Of a stretch of DNA of 10,203 nucleotides, positions 1 through 6,355 are shown in pieces. The notes under the pieces were generated by a model that saw nothing but the letters and a program-made list of their open reading frames with translations, searched no databases and had not been told where the DNA came from. Source of the stretch: Phycisphaerae bacterium (lineage in GTDB: Bacteria; Planctomycetota; Phycisphaerae; JAJVII01); assembly GCA_028706835.1 (NCBI GenBank), contig JAQTVL010000106.1, positions 1-10,203 on the forward strand, given 5' to 3'. The position numbers and the translations under genes are program-made. Numbering within the stretch: the first letter of the stretch is position 1; each line of letters begins with the position of its first letter.

Positions 1-231
1 GATCACGATCCATCGCCACGCCCGCCCGGGCAGGACGTGGTTCCGCCAGCCGGCCTCGATGTCGTCGAGCGGGCGGGCGACCTCCGGCGCGGAGGTCGGC
101 CAATCGTAGGGCGGCTCGACGAAGACCGGCGGCGGCAGGTTGTCGAGCACGCGCGACTGGCGCGAGGAGCAGCCGGCGGCCAAGCCGACAAGGAGCGTGA
201 GAGTCAACAGGGTCGCGCGGGCAAGACGCAT
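1..231 (-). CDS. Lipoprotein, probable N-acetylmuramoyl-L-alanine amidase (N-terminal part)
   Basis: Reading leftward from an ATG at 231, 77 codons stay open to the window edge, so the 3' part is missing. Residues 1-21 form a lipoprotein signal peptide: basic start MRLARAT, a leucine-rich core, and lipobox LAAGC with the lipidated cysteine at 21. This predicts export and anchoring to a membrane. A proline-rich linker follows (about 31-50). The last visible residues, GRAWRWIVI (69-77), match the way Amidase_2/PGRP-type zinc amidases begin, where the next residues are normally HHSA with the first zinc histidine. Such enzymes cut the bond between MurNAc and the stem peptide. The catalytic part lies outside the window, so the amidase call is an inference; the lipoprotein call is much firmer. 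No clear Shine-Dalgarno precedes the ATG; two nearby ATGs (239, 242) are out of frame. The upstream region holds the MITE-like element and the parS cluster. Confidence 0.72.
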   Translation of the reverse strand, partial: MRLARATLLTLTLLVGLAAGCSSRQSRVLDNLPPPVFVEPPYDWPTSAPEVARPLDDIEAGWRNHVLPGRAWRWIVI

Positions 232-300
232 ACGGGCATCATACCCGGAACGAGAGGACCAAGGCCACTAGTAGAGCGTCACAGTCCGTTTGATGGGTGC

Positions 301-347
301 CATGGCTGGAACGCCGTCCGGTTGTTTGGGACGGCGGGCCAGCCATG
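301..347. repeat. Two-part hairpin inside the MITE-like element
   Basis: CATGGCTGG (301-309) pairs with CCAGCCATG (339-347). After a symmetric 3-nt internal loop, GCCGTCC (313-319) pairs with GGACGGC (329-335), leaving a 9-nt loop. It is the left arm of the element, and like the right arm it begins and ends with CATG. Confidence 0.9.
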
Positions 348-362
348 TTCGCCGTGGGCAGA

Positions 363-395
363 CATGCCTGCGACAAAACAGCCGTCGCAGGCATG
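363..395. repeat. Perfect 12-bp hairpin inside the MITE-like element
   Basis: CATGCCTGCGAC (363-374) is exactly complementary to GTCGCAGGCATG (384-395), with a 9-nt A-rich loop. It is the right arm of the three-way structure. No T-run follows on either strand, so it is not a standard intrinsic terminator. Confidence 0.9.
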
Positions 396-475
396 GCACC
401 CGATCCATCAATCGGAGTGTGAAGGACTACTAGATGTAGTGGGACACGCCGGCGGGACCACTATTCTGCAAAGAA

Positions 476-491
476 TGTTCCACGTGGAACA
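476..491. other. parS: parS site 1 (ParB-binding centromere site)
   Basis: TGTTCCACGTGGAACA is a perfect 16-bp palindrome that fits the widely conserved parS consensus TGTTNCACGTGNAACA recognised by chromosomal ParB/Spo0J. This is the outlying copy, 118 bp start-to-start from the next. Confidence 0.93.
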
Positions 492-568
492 ACAGTCGGC
501 GGCTGATGTTTGACCCGAAACAGTGGAGGCGAGAGGGTCGAAGTTCGAGGGGCGAGGGAAGATGCTTG

Positions 569-589
569 GCCCCGCGTGGAGCGCGGGGC
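569..589. repeat. GC-rich 8-bp hairpin between parS sites 1 and 2
   Basis: GCCCCGCG (569-576) pairs perfectly with CGCGGGGC (582-589) around a 5-nt loop. It sits 4 bp from parS site 2. No T-tract follows. Its role is unknown; in DNA of this GC content it may be incidental. Confidence 0.6.
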
Positions 590-593
590 GCGA

Positions 594-609
594 TGTTCCA
601 CGTGGAACA
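594..609. other. parS: parS site 2
   Basis: Same perfect 16-bp palindrome, extended to 18 bp by the flanking A593/T610. It follows directly after a GC-rich hairpin (569-589). The next site begins 53 bp further on. Confidence 0.94.
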
Positions 610-646
610 TTGCGGCGAGGGGGCGTGGGTCGCGGAGTGCGGGCAA

Positions 647-662
647 TGTTCCACGTGGAACA
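647..662. other. parS: parS site 3
   Basis: Same 16-bp core; here the two-fold symmetry extends to 24 bp (643-666), with GCAA on the left and TTGC on the right. It is the longest palindrome of the four. The next site begins 46 bp further on. Confidence 0.94.
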
Positions 663-692
663 TTGCACGGGTGGTAGGCGGAGCGCGAGCGA

Positions 693-708
693 TGTTCCAC
701 GTGGAACA
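693..708. other. parS: parS site 4
   Basis: Same perfect 16-bp palindrome with flanking A692/T709. It is the last of the cluster; sites 2-4 lie within 115 bp, close enough for several ParB clamps to load side by side. Confidence 0.94.
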
Positions 709-799
709 TTGCCCCCAGTCCGTCGGCGAAAAGGCGAGGGGACGGGGGATGGGTGCTGTAATATGAGTCCGAAATCCAAGGGGACGATTCCACTCCGGT

Positions 800-865
800 G
801 CGTATTCTAAGTACTTAATACACATGCACTTCTGAAGTATTTCAAAAGAGGAAATGGGGGATGGA
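800..865. other. AT-rich island with nested short palindromes
   Basis: This stretch is clearly richer in A and T than its surroundings. It contains TAAGTACTTA (808-817, perfect palindrome) and ACTTCTGAAGT (828-838, symmetric about one base). GTATT at 802-806 and 837-841 can each pair with AATAC at 817-821, giving alternative hairpins. No coding frame or promoter pair is convincing. It lies between the parS cluster and the 3' end of the mannosidase gene. Confidence 0.4.
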
Positions 866-872
866 ATCCTTG

Positions 873-928
873 AGAAGTTGGTTTTCAGGACGGGGGGGGC
901 GGGTGAAAACCAACTTCTGAAAACCAAC
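873..928. repeat. 15-bp perfect inverted repeat with an extra direct half copy
   Basis: AGAAGTTGGTTTTCA (873-887) is exactly complementary to TGAAAACCAACTTCT (904-918), with a 16-nt loop containing a run of eight G. A further copy of TGAAAACCAAC follows at 918-928, repeating 904-914 with a 14-bp period. On the minus strand the structure begins 45 nt beyond the mannosidase stop codon, so it could end or protect that transcript. The minus strand after the stem reads CAAGGATTCC, without a U-run, so it is not a classic intrinsic terminator. Confidence 0.75.
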
Positions 929-962
929 CTACGCCCGGGGTCGAACACTTCTTCGATCTCTC

Positions 963-3812
963 TTACCTCTTCTTCAGGGCAATTCTCACGCTGGCGATGC
1001 CGTGGGCGGGGATTCGGACGGTGAAGCCGCCCTTGGCAGCCTTCGCGGACGACCTGGGCAAAGAGCGCTCCAGCAGGTCGACCTCGACCGGCGAGCCGGC
1101 GACGGGCAGCAGCTTCTCGTTCAACGTCAGGCGGGCGGTCACGGCCCGGCCCTCCGTCGATTGGAGGCGGAACACGAGCGCGTTGGCGTCTTCCGCCTTC
1201 TTCACGGCGGCGAGGATCACGCCCGCAGGCGAGACAGTCACGCCCGAGGCCGCGAGCGGCAGGCGGGCGCGGTGGAGGTCGGTCGGGACGATCTGCATCG
1301 GCTGGTTCAGCGCGGCCCCACGGCGGACGAGGTCGGCGACGGAACCCTTGCCGCCGCGCGGCAGGACGGTCAACTGGATCTGGTGCTCGCCGATTTCCGG
1401 CAGCGGGTCGGGCTCGTAGCTCGACCGGATCAGCGTGATCCGCAGCGTCGCCCCGTCGAGCGCGTGGCCGTGCTTGGAGTCGTTCAGCAGCGCGAGCGAC
1501 GCGGCCTTTCCCACGACCTCCGCCCAGCGCAGCGCCGGCACTTCCACGCCGGTGGTCAGTTTTCGCTCGATCGAGCCGAACGGAATCTCGTATCGGCCGA
1601 CCGCCCGGGCGAGCGACGTGGGGAACTTCATCCGCAGGGTCGGCGTGCCGATGGCCGGGCCGCCGCGTTCCAGCCAGTTGGCCACGATGGAAATGCCGAC
1701 GCCCGGCTCGCCGGCTTTGAGCGAATAGGTGACGGTGAACGTCGAGTCGTTCAGCTTCATTTTCGCGACGACACTGGCCAGGTGCGGGCCGGACTTCCCT
1801 TCCGCCAGCGACTCGACCGGCAGCGAGACCACCCGCAGCGGCTCGGCGATCACCCAGGCCGACATGCCGCCCGGCCGCTCGAGCACGTACTCCAGCAGGC
1901 CCAGCGGGTCGTCGGGGCGGGCGAGGTCGACGCCGGTGGCCTTGTCGACGAGCTTGCAGATGCCGCCGGTGGCGCGGTCGAACTGGGCGAGCGTGAATTC
2001 GTTTTCCAACGTGAACGCCGGCGAGGACTCGCCCGCGTGAAGCAGGTCGTGCTTGACCAGCTTGACCGGCTGGCGCGGCCCGGGGCACTCGCCCGGCTCG
2101 ACGGCCAACGCGGCGTAGCCCAGCGGCCCGACATGGACGGGGGCAACCAGCTCGACGAACTCGTGGCCCCAGTAGCCGCCCTTGTTGGTGACTTGCGCCG
2201 GCGTGGTGTTGCCGTCGGCCTGGCGAACGACGAACCGTGGCCTCTTCCGGTCGCGCTCGTGGGGCGAATCCCAGACGGTGAGCGTGACGACCTCGTCGCG
2301 CGACCAGCCAGCCGGGTTGAACACGACGAACGGCCGGGGGCCATCGACCACGCCGAGATTGGCAGCCGACATGCGCTCGGCGTTGGCGCCGAACCCGACG
2401 CCGGCGCCGACGGCGATGCTCTCCGGGCTGGCCGGCGCGGGCGATGCAGCCAGGGCGGCCGTGCCGATGGCTGCCGCCAGCGCCCGTAGCGAGTCGGCCT
2501 TTATCGCGCCCGTCGCCGCGGTCGTCTGCTGGAACAGGCCGGACTGATACTCCCGCGTCGCCCGTACGCCGGAGCCGGGCAGGATGTCGTGGAAGTGGCC
2601 GAACAGCGTGTTCGTCCAGCCGCGGTGCAGCGCGTCGGCCGGATACGCCCGCCCGAGCGCGGCCAGGCTGACAACCGCCGCTGATTCGGCGACGACCAGT
2701 TCGCTCTCCGCCCGGCGGTTGTGCCGCTTGATCTGCGTCTGCGTGGTGTAGCAGCCGGAGAATTCGAGGTTCAACTCGTCCGTGATGACCGGCCAGCGAT
2801 CGCCGGCCGCAAGAAGCCGCTCGAAGCACGCTTTCGCGGTGGCGAATCGGAAGTTCGGGTAGATCGGCCAGCCGTTCATCTCGCGGGCGCGGACGATGTC
2901 GCGCCGTGTGGGCCCGCCGCCGTGATCGCCGACGCCGTAGACGTTCATCCAGTCGCGCAGGCCGGTCTTGCCGCAGAACTTGAGCATCGCGGCCGCGTTG
3001 TGGGGGCCGATGTGGTCGTTGTACCAGGTGCTCTCCAGGTCCACGAGGATGCGCGACCCGTCCGGGCCCTGCCACCAGAACACCGGCGGCTTGTCGATCA
3101 GCTTGCCACCGCGGCACATGTAGTAGCACCGCACGCCGCCGCGCGACGAGATCGACGGGATCGTCCAGGCGTGGCCGAACGTGTCCGGCGACCACTCGAC
3201 GGGCAGGTCGGCCGCGCCCAGGCCGAGCAGTTCCTGCATGTAGCGGCGCGTGTAGAGCAGGTGCCGGGCGAGGGCCTCGCCGCCGGCCAGGTTCTTGTCG
3301 CCCTCGACCCAGGTGGCCGCGGCTACTTCCCAACGGCCTTGGGCGACGCGCCGGCGGATCCGTTCGAGCAGTTCGGGGTGATGCTCCGCGACGATCTGGT
3401 AGACCGACGCCTGGCTCTGCGTGAATGTGAAGTCGTCGAACTCCTCCATCAGCCGAAGGACCGTGAGGAACGTGTCGTTGGTGACGGCCACGGTCTCCGG
3501 CCAGGACCACATCCAGTTCATGTCGATATGCGCATGGCCGACGCAGTGGATGGTGTAGGTCTTGGCGATCTTGCCGATGGGCGCGAGCATCGCCTCCGCC
3601 CGGGCGACGGCGGCGGGCACATCGCCGCCAGCCAGCGCGTCGGCAACGAGCCTGCCGGCCCGCTCGATCAGCGTGGGCCAGTCGCGCTTGTGCAGCAGAT
3701 CGGCGAGGCCCTCGGCAAACTCGACCTCCGCGAGAAGCCGCTCGACGCACGCCCGGTTGTCGCTTGTGACCAGATCGAGTTCCTGCCGAATCCGCCCGAT
3801 GATCTGACTCAT
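963..3812 (-). CDS. GH38 family alpha-mannosidase
   Basis: A 949-residue glycoside hydrolase family 38 enzyme, which releases alpha-linked mannose with retention of configuration using a zinc ion. The catalytic domain spans about 85-360: GHAHIDMNW (92-100) supplies zinc ligands H95 and D97, and VEWSPDTFGHA (205-215) contains the presumed nucleophile D210. The middle helical domain (about 360-450) carries FGHFHDILPGSG (404-415), with zinc ligand H408 followed by D409. The C-terminal beta domains include NEFTLAQFDRATGGI (604-618) and run to the end. There is no signal peptide, so it should act in the cytoplasm, like MngB or animal MAN2C1; length fits that subgroup. The ATG at 3812 has GGAG six bases upstream; the same frame is open much further upstream, but there overlaps the methyltransferase gene. 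Its stop is followed by the 15-bp inverted repeat. The natural substrate (mannosylglycerate, a storage glycan or imported oligomannose) cannot be told from sequence. Confidence 0.95.
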   Translation of the reverse strand: MSQIIGRIRQELDLVTSDNRACVERLLAEVEFAEGLADLLHKRDWPTLIERAGRLVADALAGGDVPAAVARAEAMLAPIGKIAKTYTIHCVGHAHIDMNWMWSWPETVAVTNDTFLTVLRLMEEFDDFTFTQSQASVYQIVAEHHPELLERIRRRVAQGRWEVAAATWVEGDKNLAGGEALARHLLYTRRYMQELLGLGAADLPVEWSPDTFGHAWTIPSISSRGGVRCYYMCRGGKLIDKPPVFWWQGPDGSRILVDLESTWYNDHIGPHNAAAMLKFCGKTGLRDWMNVYGVGDHGGGPTRRDIVRAREMNGWPIYPNFRFATAKACFERLLAAGDRWPVITDELNLEFSGCYTTQTQIKRHNRRAESELVVAESAAVVSLAALGRAYPADALHRGWTNTLFGHFHDILPGSGVRATREYQSGLFQQTTAATGAIKADSLRALAAAIGTAALAASPAPASPESIAVGAGVGFGANAERMSAANLGVVDGPRPFVVFNPAGWSRDEVVTLTVWDSPHERDRKRPRFVVRQADGNTTPAQVTNKGGYWGHEFVELVAPVHVGPLGYAALAVEPGECPGPRQPVKLVKHDLLHAGESSPAFTLENEFTLAQFDRATGGICKLVDKATGVDLARPDDPLGLLEYVLERPGGMSAWVIAEPLRVVSLPVESLAEGKSGPHLASVVAKMKLNDSTFTVTYSLKAGEPGVGISIVANWLERGGPAIGTPTLRMKFPTSLARAVGRYEIPFGSIERKLTTGVEVPALRWAEVVGKAASLALLNDSKHGHALDGATLRITLIRSSYEPDPLPEIGEHQIQLTVLPRGGKGSVADLVRRGAALNQPMQIVPTDLHRARLPLAASGVTVSPAGVILAAVKKAEDANALVFRLQSTEGRAVTARLTLNEKLLPVAGSPVEVDLLERSLPRSSAKAAKGGFTVRIPAHGIASVRIALKKR

Positions 3813-3922
3813 GTGTGGCTCCAAAGATGTAGGCGTAGAGCATAGCGAGCAAGGCAGTACGGGGCAATAGAAGCAGCGGCGATGCAGACACCGCGCTTCG
3901 CAGACGGGCGGATCGCGAGTCG

Positions 3923-4663
3923 TTACTTCCTCGCCCGAAAGATGATGAACGGCGGGTAGTGGCGCTCGTCTTTCCAATAGGGCTCGTCGGGGTAGGTGTT
4001 CATCGTCGGCTCGATGACGTGCTCGATGATGAAGCCGGCGGACCGCAAGGCGTCGAGGTAGGTTTCCCGCGAGTGCCAGAAGTCGTGCAGCACTAGGCCG
4101 CTGCCGTCCTGGAACTGCACGTCGAGCGGGGTGCCCTCTTTCAGCACGTCTTTGGGCACGCGGCGCATCGAGTAGAAGTCCCGGCCCGGGGCGTCCGGGT
4201 GCGGCTCGGAGAGGACATAGGTGCCGCCGGCCTTGATGCGCTCGTAGATCGCCTTCAGGATGCGGTCCAGGTCCGCACGCTCCTTCACGCAGCACAGGAC
4301 GAACGTGGAAACCGCGACGTCGATAGCCCGCAACGGCACCTGCGACAGGTCGCCGCTGTTTATCAGGTAGTAGTTGATCCGCTCCGCGTGCTTCCGCCGG
4401 GCCTCGTCGATCGCCTGCGACGAAATGTCCACGCCGATGACGTGCGCCCCGCGGTCGCGCAGCAGCCGCGAAAACCGCCCGTTGCCGCAGCCGTAGTCCA
4501 GCACCGTCCGGTTGGTCAACGGGCACATCAGCCGCTTGACGACCGAGTACCCCAATCGCCAATCCATGATCGCGTGGCGGGGGTCGTGATACTCCCGGAA
4601 GAAACGTGCTCTCGCCTCGTCATCGGAGACAACCTCGTCCGGTGCGACCAGCGGGTGAGACAT
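3923..4663 (-). CDS. Class I SAM-dependent methyltransferase
   Basis: A 246-residue cytoplasmic protein with the Rossmann-like methyltransferase fold. Motif I is VLDYGCGNGRF (54-64), which binds the methionine part of SAM; the acidic residue for the ribose is D79 in GVDISSQAI; SGDLSQVP (103-110) is the adenine-side loop; IDVAVSTFVLCCV (114-126) and GGTYVLSEPHP (146-156) are the later core strands. The C-terminal part (about 160-246) is rich in aromatic residues and probably covers the acceptor, but no known substrate signature is visible, so the acceptor stays undefined. I chose the ATG at 4663 because GGGAG (4671-4675) lies 7 bases upstream; the in-frame ATG at 4696 has no such site. It lies 78 bp after ispG and 110 bp before the mannosidase gene on the same strand. 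Confidence 0.9.
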   Translation of the reverse strand: MSHPLVAPDEVVSDDEARARFFREYHDPRHAIMDWRLGYSVVKRLMCPLTNRTVLDYGCGNGRFSRLLRDRGAHVIGVDISSQAIDEARRKHAERINYYLINSGDLSQVPLRAIDVAVSTFVLCCVKERADLDRILKAIYERIKAGGTYVLSEPHPDAPGRDFYSMRRVPKDVLKEGTPLDVQFQDGSGLVLHDFWHSRETYLDALRSAGFIIEHVIEPTMNTYPDEPYWKDERHYPPFIIFRARK

Positions 4664-4670
4664 AGCCCTG

Positions 4671-4675
4671 CTCCC
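4671..4675 (-). promoter_or_regulatory. Ribosome binding site that sets the methyltransferase start
   Basis: Read on the minus strand this is GGGAG, 7 nt before the ATG at 4663. It lies inside the longer reading frame that would begin at 4696, so it argues for the shorter protein. Confidence 0.75.
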
Positions 4676-4741
4676 TTGGTGCGTACGGCGCTTCATTGTC
4701 CAATTGTAGGTCGGCCAGGGGCGAGGCGGCGAGATGCTTGT

Positions 4742-5824
4742 TCAATGGCGGGCCTGCCAGCGGCGGCACTCGTCCAGCACCGCGTCGACGATCTGCGACG
4801 CCGGCACGGTCCGCACCTTTCGCCCGGCCCGGTAGATGTCCGCCCGATCCGCCCCGGCGCAGACGGCTACGTCGGCCCCCTCCGCCTCGCCGGGGCCGTT
4901 CACCACGCAGCCCATCACGGCGACCCGCAGGCCGGTCTTCAACTCGGCCAGCCTCGGGCGAAGCGCGTCCACCAGCGCCACCAGGTCCACCTCAACCCGG
5001 CCGCAGGTCGGACAGGCGATCAGTTCCGGCTCGGTCCGCGCCCGCAGGCCGAGCGAGCAGAGGATCTCCTTGCCGGCCTGCACCTCGTGGATCGGATCGG
5101 CGGCGAAGCTGACGCGGATCGTGTCGCCCAGGCCGTCCGCCAGCAGGGCGCCGAGCGCGACCGCGGAGCGGATCGTGCCGGTCTCCGGCGGGCCGGCGTG
5201 GGTGACGCCGAGGTGCAGCGGGTAATTCCAGCGGGCGGCGATCTGGCGATAGACGTCGATGACCGTGCGGGCGTTGTGGCTCTTGGCCGCCAGCACGATA
5301 TCGGCGAAGTTCGCGTCCTCGAAGATGCGGATGTACTCAGCGAGCTTGGCGACCATCAACTCGACCAGCGTCATCTGGCGGTCGGCTTCCCGGCGGGACG
5401 CATCGCGGCGCTCGACAGCCGAGCCCTCGTTCACGCCGATGCGGATGGGCACGCCGCGTTCGCGGCAGGCGTCGATGACGCGGCGGACCTGGGCGCGGTC
5501 GCTGATGTTGCCGGGGTTCAGCCTGATCTTATGCACGCCGGCCGCCACCGCCTCCAGCGCACGGTCGAAATGGAAATGCACGTCGGCGACGATCGGCACG
5601 TTCGCCTGCCGCAGTATCTCCGGCAGCGTGTCGGTGTCGCGTTTGGTCGGCACGGCGACGCGGACAATGTCCGCGCCGGCGTCAGCCAGCCGGTTGATCT
5701 GCGCGACGGTCGCATCGATGTCAGCCGTATGCGTGGAGGCCATGGTCTGGACCGACACCGCCGCCCCGCCGCCGATGGCGACGGAGCCGACATGGACCTG
5801 TCGCGTGTGTTCGCGAGTAAACAT
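4742..5824 (-). CDS. ispG: 4-hydroxy-3-methylbut-2-enyl diphosphate synthase (IspG/GcpE)
   Basis: This 360-residue enzyme catalyses the penultimate step of the methylerythritol phosphate (MEP) pathway, reducing MEcPP to HMBPP with a [4Fe-4S] cluster in the cytoplasm. The N-terminal TIM barrel (about 8-250) includes SVQTMAST (24-31), DIVRVAVPT (52-60), ADVHFHFD (80-87) and KIRLNPGN (99-106). The cluster domain (about 265-355) has CPTCGR (271-276) and MGCVVNGPGEA (304-314), giving iron ligands C271, C274 and C306 plus E313, with the spacing of E. coli IspG. The length is that of the two-domain type, without the large inserted domain of plant and chlamydial forms. The ATG at 5824 has no obvious Shine-Dalgarno; TACCAT shortly upstream could be a -10 element for a very short leader, a weak suggestion. 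A 151-bp gap precedes it, so it probably has its own promoter. Confidence 0.97.
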   Translation of the reverse strand: MFTREHTRQVHVGSVAIGGGAAVSVQTMASTHTADIDATVAQINRLADAGADIVRVAVPTKRDTDTLPEILRQANVPIVADVHFHFDRALEAVAAGVHKIRLNPGNISDRAQVRRVIDACRERGVPIRIGVNEGSAVERRDASRREADRQMTLVELMVAKLAEYIRIFEDANFADIVLAAKSHNARTVIDVYRQIAARWNYPLHLGVTHAGPPETGTIRSAVALGALLADGLGDTIRVSFAADPIHEVQAGKEILCSLGLRARTEPELIACPTCGRVEVDLVALVDALRPRLAELKTGLRVAVMGCVVNGPGEAEGADVAVCAGADRADIYRAGRKVRTVPASQIVDAVLDECRRWQARH

Positions 5825-5923
5825 GATGCTTGTATGGTATCACGCCGCCGGCGGTTCGCGAAAGACGAAGACGAATGGGCGAGGGGCGACAAGAAAAGAC
5901 GCGAAGCGACTCCTCGTTTAGCC

Positions 5924-5960
5924 GCAGGACCGAAGGTCCGCGCTTTGGTTCTCCGGAACC
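5924..5960. other. Two short adjacent hairpins between the 122-aa gene and ispG
   Basis: GGACC (5927-5931) pairs with GGTCC (5935-5939), and GGTTC (5947-5951) pairs with GAACC (5956-5960). On the minus strand they come about 15-50 nt after the stop codon of the 122-residue membrane protein gene. They may mark a transcript end before ispG, but no U-run follows either stem. The same 151-bp gap also holds the palindrome CCGCCGGCGG (5845-5854). Confidence 0.3.
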
Positions 5961-5975
5961 CGTGACCGCCCATCC

Positions 5976-6344
5976 TCACCCGGCGCCGCTGGTGACACTG
6001 TTGATCAACGCCCCCAGCGGGGCATGCATCGCCTCGACAAAAAGCTGCTCGATAATCAGAAACACCACGATTGCGATCGCGTTGAGAATCAGCGTCAGTC
6101 TCGGGCTCGGCAACAGTTCCTTGGACAGCGTGAAGACGAGCAACCCAGCCACGACCCACGTAGCCGCCGGGTGGAGAAAGACCATCGTCAACTTCGGCAG
6201 AGTCGTGTTGAAATCCTGGAATATCTTTTCGAACTTCGGCACCTGGAATACCACCCTGAATAGCAGGAACCCGCCGAGCACCAGTGCGATCGGCAGCGCG
6301 ATCCGCGACAAGATGCGGTAGACCTTGAGTTCGATAATGTCCAT
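5976..6344 (-). CDS. Small membrane protein with a GspF/PilC-like motif
   Basis: A 122-residue protein with about three hydrophobic segments (about 16-34, 61-77 and 84-101). Between the first two lies VPKFEKIFQDFNTTLP (35-50), closely resembling the V-P-x-F-E-x-(I/M)-F-x-D-F-x-x-x-L-P signature of the inner-membrane protein GspF/PilC of type II secretion and type IV pili. The full-length family is about 400 residues with two repeats of the unit, so this is a single mini-unit or a distant relative; no secretion genes are nearby and its function is unknown. Two ATGs stand side by side (6347, 6344); I chose 6344 because GAGGAG (6350-6355) is 5 nt before it and only 2 nt before the other. It starts 10 bp after the 59-residue gene stops, so it is likely in the same transcript as that gene and the prenyltransferase gene. 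Confidence 0.8.
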   Translation of the reverse strand: MDIIELKVYRILSRIALPIALVLGGFLLFRVVFQVPKFEKIFQDFNTTLPKLTMVFLHPAATWVVAGLLVFTLSKELLPSPRLTLILNAIAIVVFLIIEQLFVEAMHAPLGALINSVTSGAG

Positions 6345-6349
6345 CATGA

Positions 6350-6355
6350 CTCCTC
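6350..6355 (-). promoter_or_regulatory. Ribosome binding site of the small membrane protein gene
   Basis: Read on the minus strand this is GAGGAG. Its first base is the last base of the upstream stop codon (6357-6355), and it is 5 nt from the ATG at 6344. The close packing supports one transcript and possibly coupled translation. Confidence 0.75.

Larger units (their letters stand above)
268..433. repeat. MITE-like long imperfect inverted repeat flanked by CTAG
   Basis: The stretch folds on itself almost end to end. Outer arms: 268-274 pairs with 427-433 (7 of 7), and 279-294 pairs with 407-422 (14 of 16). A middle stem joins 295-300 to 396-401. Inside are two hairpins: 301-309/339-347 continuing as 313-319/329-335, and 363-374/384-395 (12 bp perfect, 9-nt loop). 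Both ends carry CTAG (268-271 and 430-433). If CTAG is a target duplication, the element is 158 bp (272-429) with terminal inverted repeats matching at 13 of 17 positions. IS630-type elements duplicate TA and favour CTAG; IS5-type elements can duplicate YTAR. Either could be the parent. It has no coding capacity of its own. I recall similar palindromic stretches between planctomycete genes, but cannot search. A structured RNA is the main alternative. Confidence 0.55.

Noticed and set aside
476..708. CRISPR array from the regularly repeated 16-bp sequence
   Set aside because: Spacings are unequal (118, 53, 46), the repeat is a perfect palindrome matching parS, and no cas gene is present.
506..766. 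Small plus-strand ORF with repeated MFHVEH / STWNI peptides
   Set aside because: The repeated peptides are just translations of the parS palindromes; no ribosome site or family supports a gene. The same holds for the overlapping frames at 408-810.
811..825. Possible DnaA box (TAATACACA)
   Set aside because: One mismatch to TTATNCACA and a single occurrence; no cluster of boxes, so no basis to call an origin despite the nearby parS sites.
873..918. Classic intrinsic terminator of the mannosidase gene
   Set aside because: The stem is strong but no run of U follows on the minus strand; kept as an inverted repeat of unknown role.
1002..2489. 495-residue plus-strand ORF opposite the mannosidase gene
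   Set aside because: Low-complexity Arg/Gly/Asp-rich antisense frame; the opposite strand encodes a complete GH38 enzyme with all catalytic residues.
430..3891. 1153-residue minus-strand ORF through the mannosidase gene and the parS region
   Set aside because: It is out of frame with the GH38 gene, has an Arg/Pro/Gly-rich translation typical of shadow frames in GC-rich DNA, and no family motifs.
4199..5965. 588-residue plus-strand ORF opposite ispG and the methyltransferase gene
   Set aside because: It spans two clear genes and the gap between them on the other strand; the length reflects GC-rich codon bias.
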